A stretch of DNA of 63,871 nt from assembly GCF_030528505.1 (NCBI RefSeq), contig NZ_JAUMYS010000006.1, positions 1 through 63,871 on the forward strand. Direction: 5' to 3'. Shown here piece by piece: positions 59,981-63,871 of the stretch (its first letter is position 1; each line of letters starts with the position of its first letter). A program made the translations under genes and the position numbers. The DNA is from Tannerella sp. Lineage in GTDB: Bacteria; Bacteroidota; Bacteroidia; Bacteroidales; Tannerellaceae. The notes below the pieces were generated by a model. That model was not told the origin of the DNA, searched no databases, and worked only from the letters and a program-made list of their open reading frames with translations.

Positions 59981-60319
59981 TTACTGAATAAGTCTGAATT
60001 TACCGACCAACGGAAGCTCTTTCATTTCACCCTTAGCAGCATTGACAATCCCGATAATGGCAAAAATAAGGATTACAAAGTTCAGGAGGCTGATAAAGCC
60101 GAAAAAAGGAGATACGAATGACAACACCATGGATGCTAACCAAATCAGGAATCCGACGATACAAAGAATAAGTCCTTGGTTCGTATGAAAGCGTGCGAAA
60201 CGCGATTCCTTAGCGGCAAACAACGGGATAAAAACCAAAAGTCCTAAATAAGCAAGGATAGCCATTACTTTGTTAGCCTGTACATCCTGCGGATCTGCGG
60301 TAAAGTTTTCTTGTGACAT
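59981..60319 (-). CDS. DUF4870-like membrane protein
   Basis: A 112-residue protein with three hydrophobic segments: VMAILAYLGLLVFIPLF, GLILCIVGFLIWLASMVLSFVSPFFGFISLLNFVILIFAIIGIV, and a short polar loop with FARFHTNQG between them, the signature of DUF4870/Tic20-like proteins. No signal peptide is needed. Function unknown. The promoter is TATCTTTG on the minus strand at 60395-60388. Confidence 0.85.
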   Translation of the reverse strand: MSQENFTADPQDVQANKVMAILAYLGLLVFIPLFAAKESRFARFHTNQGLILCIVGFLIWLASMVLSFVSPFFGFISLLNFVILIFAIIGIVNAAKGEMKELPLVGKFRLIQ

Positions 60320-60387
60320 AATGAAATAATTTTTTTAAGTTAGTACTATTTAAATATAGATATAATGTTCTCCCATCGGAATTTTTG

Positions 60388-60395
60388 CAAAGATA
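60388..60395 (-). promoter_or_regulatory. Promoter of the DUF4870 gene
   Basis: On the minus strand TATCTTTG (60395 to 60388), 69 bases before the start codon at 60319. Confidence 0.6.
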
Positions 60396-60520
60396 CAAAC
60401 CTTTTCAAAATCCTGTAAAAAATTCCGTTATTTTTTCATCTATTTTGTTCGTATTTATTTTCTCGTCTCAGCAGACAAAGGGAAAATGCGGATTCCGTAA
60501 AACGGCACCAAAAAAATTTA

Positions 60521-60528
60521 TACCTTTG
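60521..60528 (+). promoter_or_regulatory. Promoter of the M24-alkaline phosphatase operon
   Basis: TACCTTTG at 60521-60528, exact TAnnTTTG, 27 bases before the ATG at 60555. Confidence 0.7.
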
Positions 60529-60554
60529 CGGTCGATGATTTCTAAAACCAAGCA

Positions 60555-61733
60555 ATGATGACAGAAAGCACATTAGCCGACGATCTCTTGATCAGGCGTA
60601 AGAAGGTACGGGACGCGCTCGTTCGAGCGGGGATGGAAGGTATCTTACTGGCTTCGGACGTAAACATTTATTACATGACCGGGCGCATCTTCAACGGCTA
60701 TTTCTTTTTATCGGCCGAGGGGGAAGCGCGATGTTTCGTAAGGCGTCCGACCGATTTTACCGGCGAGCAGGTTACATTTATCCGTCGGCCTGACGACCTG
60801 ACGGCCTATTTCAAAGCGCAGGGACGTCCGCTCCCGCGAAGACTGATGCTCGAAGCCGACGGACTTTCCTACAACGACTACACACGCTTGGCGACGCTCT
60901 TCTCTCCTGCCGAAACCGGCAACGCGTCCACTCTGATGCGCGCCGTAAGGATGGTGAAGACGCCTTGGGAGCTGGAGCAGATGCGCTACTCGGCCGAGCG
61001 ACACGCGGCCACCTACGCCGAGATTCCCTCGTGCTTCCGCGCCGGAATGACCGATCTGGAATTACAGGCAGAGATTGAACGCCGGATGCGGCTCAACGGC
61101 TCCATCGGACTGTTCCGCGCTTACGGACCGAATATGAGCATTTTTATGGGAAGCGTGCTGGCCGGAACGAATGCCGCCGCCTCTTCGCCCTACGATTTCG
61201 CGCTCGGCGGAGCGGGACAGACAGCCATTTGTCCCATTGGCGCCAACGGTACGCCGCTGACCGACGGCACAGCCATTCTGGTCGACATGGCCGGAAACTA
61301 TACGCCCTACCAGACGGATATGTCGCGGGTATTTGCCGTTGGCCGACTGCCCGATAAGGCATACCGCGCGCATCAGACGGCGCTCGACATACAGGCGGCC
61401 GTAGAAGCGACCGCCCGGGCCGGAACGGCCTGCGCCGAGCTGTATGAGTTAGCCTGCTCGATGGCAGAGAAAGCCGGATTGGCCGACTGTTTCATGGGCA
61501 CGCGCCAACAAGCCAAGTTTGTCGGTCATGGTATCGGACTCGAAATCAACGAACCGCCCGTGCTGACGCCGCGCTCGAAAGAAGTGCTGGAGCCGGACAT
61601 GGTCTTTGCCTTCGAACCGAAGTTCGTAATCGAAGGTTCGGGAGCCGTAGGCATTGAAAACAGTTTCCGCGTCACGACGGAAGGACTCGAAAAATTAACT
61701 CGATTTGAGGAACAAATAATTCCATTAACATGA
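60555..61733 (+). CDS. M24 family metallopeptidase (Xaa-Pro aminopeptidase-like)
   Basis: A 392-residue two-domain enzyme. A creatinase/prolidase-like N-terminal domain (RRKKVRDALVRAGMEGILLASDVNIYYMTGR) is followed by the pita-bread fold. Ligands are visible in VDMAGNYTPYQTDMSRVF (two Asp), GHGIGLEINEPPVL (His), FEPKFV (Glu) and GIENSFRVT (Glu). It cleaves dipeptides or short peptides, probably with an Xaa-Pro bond. No signal peptide, so cytoplasmic. It overlaps the alkaline phosphatase gene by four bases. Confidence 0.9.
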   Translation: MMTESTLADDLLIRRKKVRDALVRAGMEGILLASDVNIYYMTGRIFNGYFFLSAEGEARCFVRRPTDFTGEQVTFIRRPDDLTAYFKAQGRPLPRRLMLEADGLSYNDYTRLATLFSPAETGNASTLMRAVRMVKTPWELEQMRYSAERHAATYAEIPSCFRAGMTDLELQAEIERRMRLNGSIGLFRAYGPNMSIFMGSVLAGTNAAASSPYDFALGGAGQTAICPIGANGTPLTDGTAILVDMAGNYTPYQTDMSRVFAVGRLPDKAYRAHQTALDIQAAVEATARAGTACAELYELACSMAEKAGLADCFMGTRQQAKFVGHGIGLEINEPPVLTPRSKEVLEPDMVFAFEPKFVIEGSGAVGIENSFRVTTEGLEKLTRFEEQIIPLT

Positions 61734-63421
61734 TGAAAAAAACAGTATTTTTAGTTTTGCTGGCATGCCTCGCATGGCAGGCCCGCGCTACGGAACCGGA
61801 GCAGGTAAAACCGGTTAAAAACCTGATTGTCCTGATCCCTGACGGAACGTCGCTGGCTACCGTCTCGACCGCCCGCTGGTATCAGTGGTACATGAACCCC
61901 GACATGCCCAAACTGGCTATCGACCCGTACATCTGCGGTACGGTGCTCACGCACTCGTCGAACGCTCCCATCGGCGACTCGGCGCCGACAACCTCGTGCT
62001 ATATGACCGGTCACCCCAGTCGCACGGGTTTTGTGGCTACGTATCCGCCGCACGACCCGGAAAACGACATTTATCCGATGGACCCCAAACGCGCCTATCA
62101 GCCCATGACTACGCTGCTGGAAGCCATGAAACTCGTACAGCGCAAGGCTACGGGGCTGGTCTTCACCTGCGAATTTCCGCACGCTACGCCGGCCGACTGC
62201 TCGGCACACAGCTACAGCCGCGGACGCTACGAATGGATCGCTCCGCAAATGGTGCATAACGATATCGACGTAGTCATCGGCGGAGGCGTATCGCTGCTCG
62301 ACGAAGCCGGCGAGGCTTACCTGAAAGCGAACGGATACAACGTGTACCGCAACAACCTCGAAGGAATGCGCGGCGACAACTCGAACAAAATGTGGGCGCT
62401 GTTCGGCGAGCGCGATATGGCGTACGACATCGACCGCGACCCGGCGCAGCAACCGTCCATCGAAGAGATGACGAAAAAAGCGCTGGACAAACTCTCGAAG
62501 AACGAAAACGGCTTCTTCCTGATGGTGGAAGGAAGTAAAGTAGACTGGGCGGCGCACGGCAACGACCCGGTGGGCATGCTGACCGACTATCTGGCTTTCG
62601 ACAAGGCCTGCCGCGTAGCGCTCGATTTCGCGCGTAGCGACGGCAATACGCTCGTCGTAGTCGTATCCGACCACGGAAACAGCGGATTCAGCCTCGGACG
62701 CCGTGATTGCAAAGGTTACGACAAACTCACGAAAGACCAGCTGTTCGCAGCCGTTACGCAAATCAAACTCTCGGCCGACGGATTCGCCAAGAAACTGAAC
62801 GAACAGCCGTCATCGGCCGTGCAGGACATCTTCCGCCAGTACGCGGGCTTTGAACTGACCGACGAAGAGCTGCAAACGCTCTACCATTGCAAAGGCTACA
62901 AGAACAGTCCGATTCCCGAAAACGAGCGCAGCGAAAAAGAAGGGCTCGCGTCGCTCTACAGCGGTTCGCTCAACGGATTCGTCGCCAAGCTGATTACCTC
63001 GAAAACCTGCTTCGGCTTCACGACCAACGGACATACGGGCGAAGAAGTGCTTCTGGCCGCTTATCATCCGGCAGGTACGCTGCCCATGGGCATGCGTACC
63101 AACATCGAGCTGAACCATTACATGGCCGCCGCATTGGGATTGACGGGTAAACTCGACGAGCTGACCGATGCCAACTTCGCGCCGCATACCGAAGTGCTGA
63201 AAGGCTATACGTATACCGTACTGCCTCCGGCCACCGAAAAAGGTACGCCCACGCTGGTGGTGAAAAACAAAAAGAAACAACTCACCATCACGCCCTACAC
63301 GAACATCGTGAAGCTGGGCAAGAAAGGAAAAGAAGAAGCACGGCTGCGGACGGTGATCGTCTACGTCGACAAGAACGAGACGTTCTACCTGCCTCGCACC
63401 ATTACCGACTATTTGAAATAA
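61730..63421 (+). CDS. Alkaline phosphatase
   Basis: A 563-residue exported metalloenzyme. Signal peptide MMKKTVFLVLLACLAWQARA. Metal motif LIVLIPDGTSLATVS, nucleophile Ser84 in GDSAPTTSCYMTG, then EGSKVDWAAHGND and VVVVSDHGNSG and GHTGEEV for the remaining Zn and Mg ligands. It hydrolyses phosphate monoesters in the periplasm. Length is within the Bacteroidetes range, with an added C-terminal beta domain (about 480-563). It starts within the stop codon of the M24 gene (ATGA) and ends before a strong terminator. Confidence 0.93.
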   Translation: MMKKTVFLVLLACLAWQARATEPEQVKPVKNLIVLIPDGTSLATVSTARWYQWYMNPDMPKLAIDPYICGTVLTHSSNAPIGDSAPTTSCYMTGHPSRTGFVATYPPHDPENDIYPMDPKRAYQPMTTLLEAMKLVQRKATGLVFTCEFPHATPADCSAHSYSRGRYEWIAPQMVHNDIDVVIGGGVSLLDEAGEAYLKANGYNVYRNNLEGMRGDNSNKMWALFGERDMAYDIDRDPAQQPSIEEMTKKALDKLSKNENGFFLMVEGSKVDWAAHGNDPVGMLTDYLAFDKACRVALDFARSDGNTLVVVVSDHGNSGFSLGRRDCKGYDKLTKDQLFAAVTQIKLSADGFAKKLNEQPSSAVQDIFRQYAGFELTDEELQTLYHCKGYKNSPIPENERSEKEGLASLYSGSLNGFVAKLITSKTCFGFTTNGHTGEEVLLAAYHPAGTLPMGMRTNIELNHYMAAALGLTGKLDELTDANFAPHTEVLKGYTYTVLPPATEKGTPTLVVKNKKKQLTITPYTNIVKLGKKGKEEARLRTVIVYVDKNETFYLPRTITDYLK

Positions 63422-63440
63422 AGAATCTGTTTTCCCTTTC

Positions 63441-63476
63441 AACCGGAGAGCGTTACGATGCTCTCCGGTTTTTTTT
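63441..63476 (+). terminator. Terminator after alkaline phosphatase
   Basis: AACCGGAGAG (63441-63450) and CTCTCCGGTT (63461-63470) form a perfect ten-base stem, followed by six T. Confidence 0.9.
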
Positions 63477-63833
63477 GTCTCCACCTGCATTTTTTTTCGC
63501 TTTTTCTTGCATTTTCCGTTTTTAATGTTTATATTTGAGGCGTTCATCATTTAGACCGATACGACAATGATACGCGACCTCCTTTTATACAACGGATTAA
63601 AGTGGATTCTATCCGCCCTTGCCGCTGACGGTACGGGGCTGGCAAGGGAAGCACGCGTATGCCGACGGAAGGAATCTCTTCCTTCATACACACCGTACTC
63701 GCCGGAATAATGAACCGGCAACATGCGCTCTTTGCTATCGGAGTCCGGGCCTTTCGGGAGGGAATTGCAACGTTACATCGCGGTAAAGAAAACCGGCTTT
63801 CCGAATCGGGAAACGCGGGCGTGTTCGGAAGCG

Positions 63834-63869
63834 ACCTGAGTTTCTGCCACGGAAACCTCAGTTTCTGCC
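63834..63869. repeat. Short direct repeat at the window edge
   Basis: ACCTGAGTTTCTGCC (63834-63848) and ACCTCAGTTTCTGCC (63855-63869), 21 bases apart, differing by one base. It may be the start of a longer tandem array outside the window. Confidence 0.6.
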
Positions 63870-63871
63870 GC

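Larger units (their letters stand above)
63422..63871. other. Gene-poor window end
   Basis: After the alkaline phosphatase: terminator (63441-63476), a promoter-like TATATTTG (63530-63537), a 47-codon frame from 63567 to 63710 (MIRDLLLYNGLKWILSALAA...) without recognisable features, and a repeat at the right edge. I see no convincing gene; the short frame might be the degraded start of one. Confidence 0.55.

Noticed and set aside
61751-62761. 336-codon frame antisense to alkaline phosphatase
   Set aside because: Shadow of a well supported enzyme; no promoter and no motif.
63567-63710. 47-codon frame after a TATATTTG box
   Set aside because: A promoter-like box precedes it, but it has no recognised family and the hydrophobic stretch is short; not enough to call a gene.
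1-63871. CRISPR arrays, tRNA and rRNA genes
   Set aside because: No regularly spaced repeat-spacer pattern and no tRNA-like or rRNA-like sequences were noticed; the repeats found are tandem, palindromic or intergenic.

Overview
The window looks like chromosome of a host-associated member of the Bacteroidales, probably near Tannerella, Parabacteroides or Porphyromonas. The evidence is a SusC/SusD pair, six GLPGLI-family loci, DUF4831, N-succinylornithine-type carbamoyltransferase, a long PurF-like amidotransferase, -7 promoter boxes of the form TAnnTTTG (often with TTTG about 20 bases upstream), and weak Shine-Dalgarno sites. The genus is inference. No tRNA, rRNA or CRISPR array was seen.

Layout. 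(1) 0-8.3 kb, minus strand: a probable nine-gene operon that encodes almost only exported proteins and lipoproteins of unknown role, headed by a TPM-domain protein and a five-repeat beta-flower protein. (2) 8.4-16.4 kb: GH30 and GH2 glycosidases, a TPR protein, and lepA from a divergent promoter. (3) 16.4-22.2 kb: a long palindrome-rich leader, then SusC and SusD, then a small intergenic repeat with terminal inverted repeats. (4) 22.2-28.1 kb: mltF and rlmD (minus), ppdK (plus). (5) 28.1-35.9 kb: a phospho-signalling island with a LytTR protein, two FHA proteins, a 73-residue acidic protein without Lys or Arg, a PP2C phosphatase, a membrane-anchored Ser/Thr kinase and two envelope proteins. 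(6) 36.2-44.3 kb, minus strand: a GLPGLI/TonB-receptor cluster with three intact GLPGLI genes, one disrupted by a 194-bp MITE-like insert, one with a single nonsense codon, one short remnant, and a 54-residue double-glycine-leader peptide with its own terminator. (7) 44.5-49.4 kb: carbamoyltransferase, DUF3467, DUF4831, a POT peptide transporter and a second beta-flower gene. (8) 49.4-59.3 kb: AraC regulator, divergent TolC/adaptor/RND operon ending in a PII-like protein, a GNAT enzyme and the PurF-like protein. (9) 59.3-63.9 kb: repeat-rich spacer, DUF4870 membrane protein, M24 peptidase and alkaline phosphatase.

Most notable. First, the double-glycine peptide inside the GLPGLI/TonB cluster, which suggests a secreted-peptide system. 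Second, a 25-bp palindromic block lies upstream of the nine-gene operon and of the lone beta-flower gene 40 kb away, at the same distance from the putative -7 TTTG, implying one regulator for both. Third, the kinase/phosphatase/FHA island has a likely internal phospho-substrate. Fourth, removing the MITE-like insert plus one TAAA copy restores a GLPGLI reading frame exactly.
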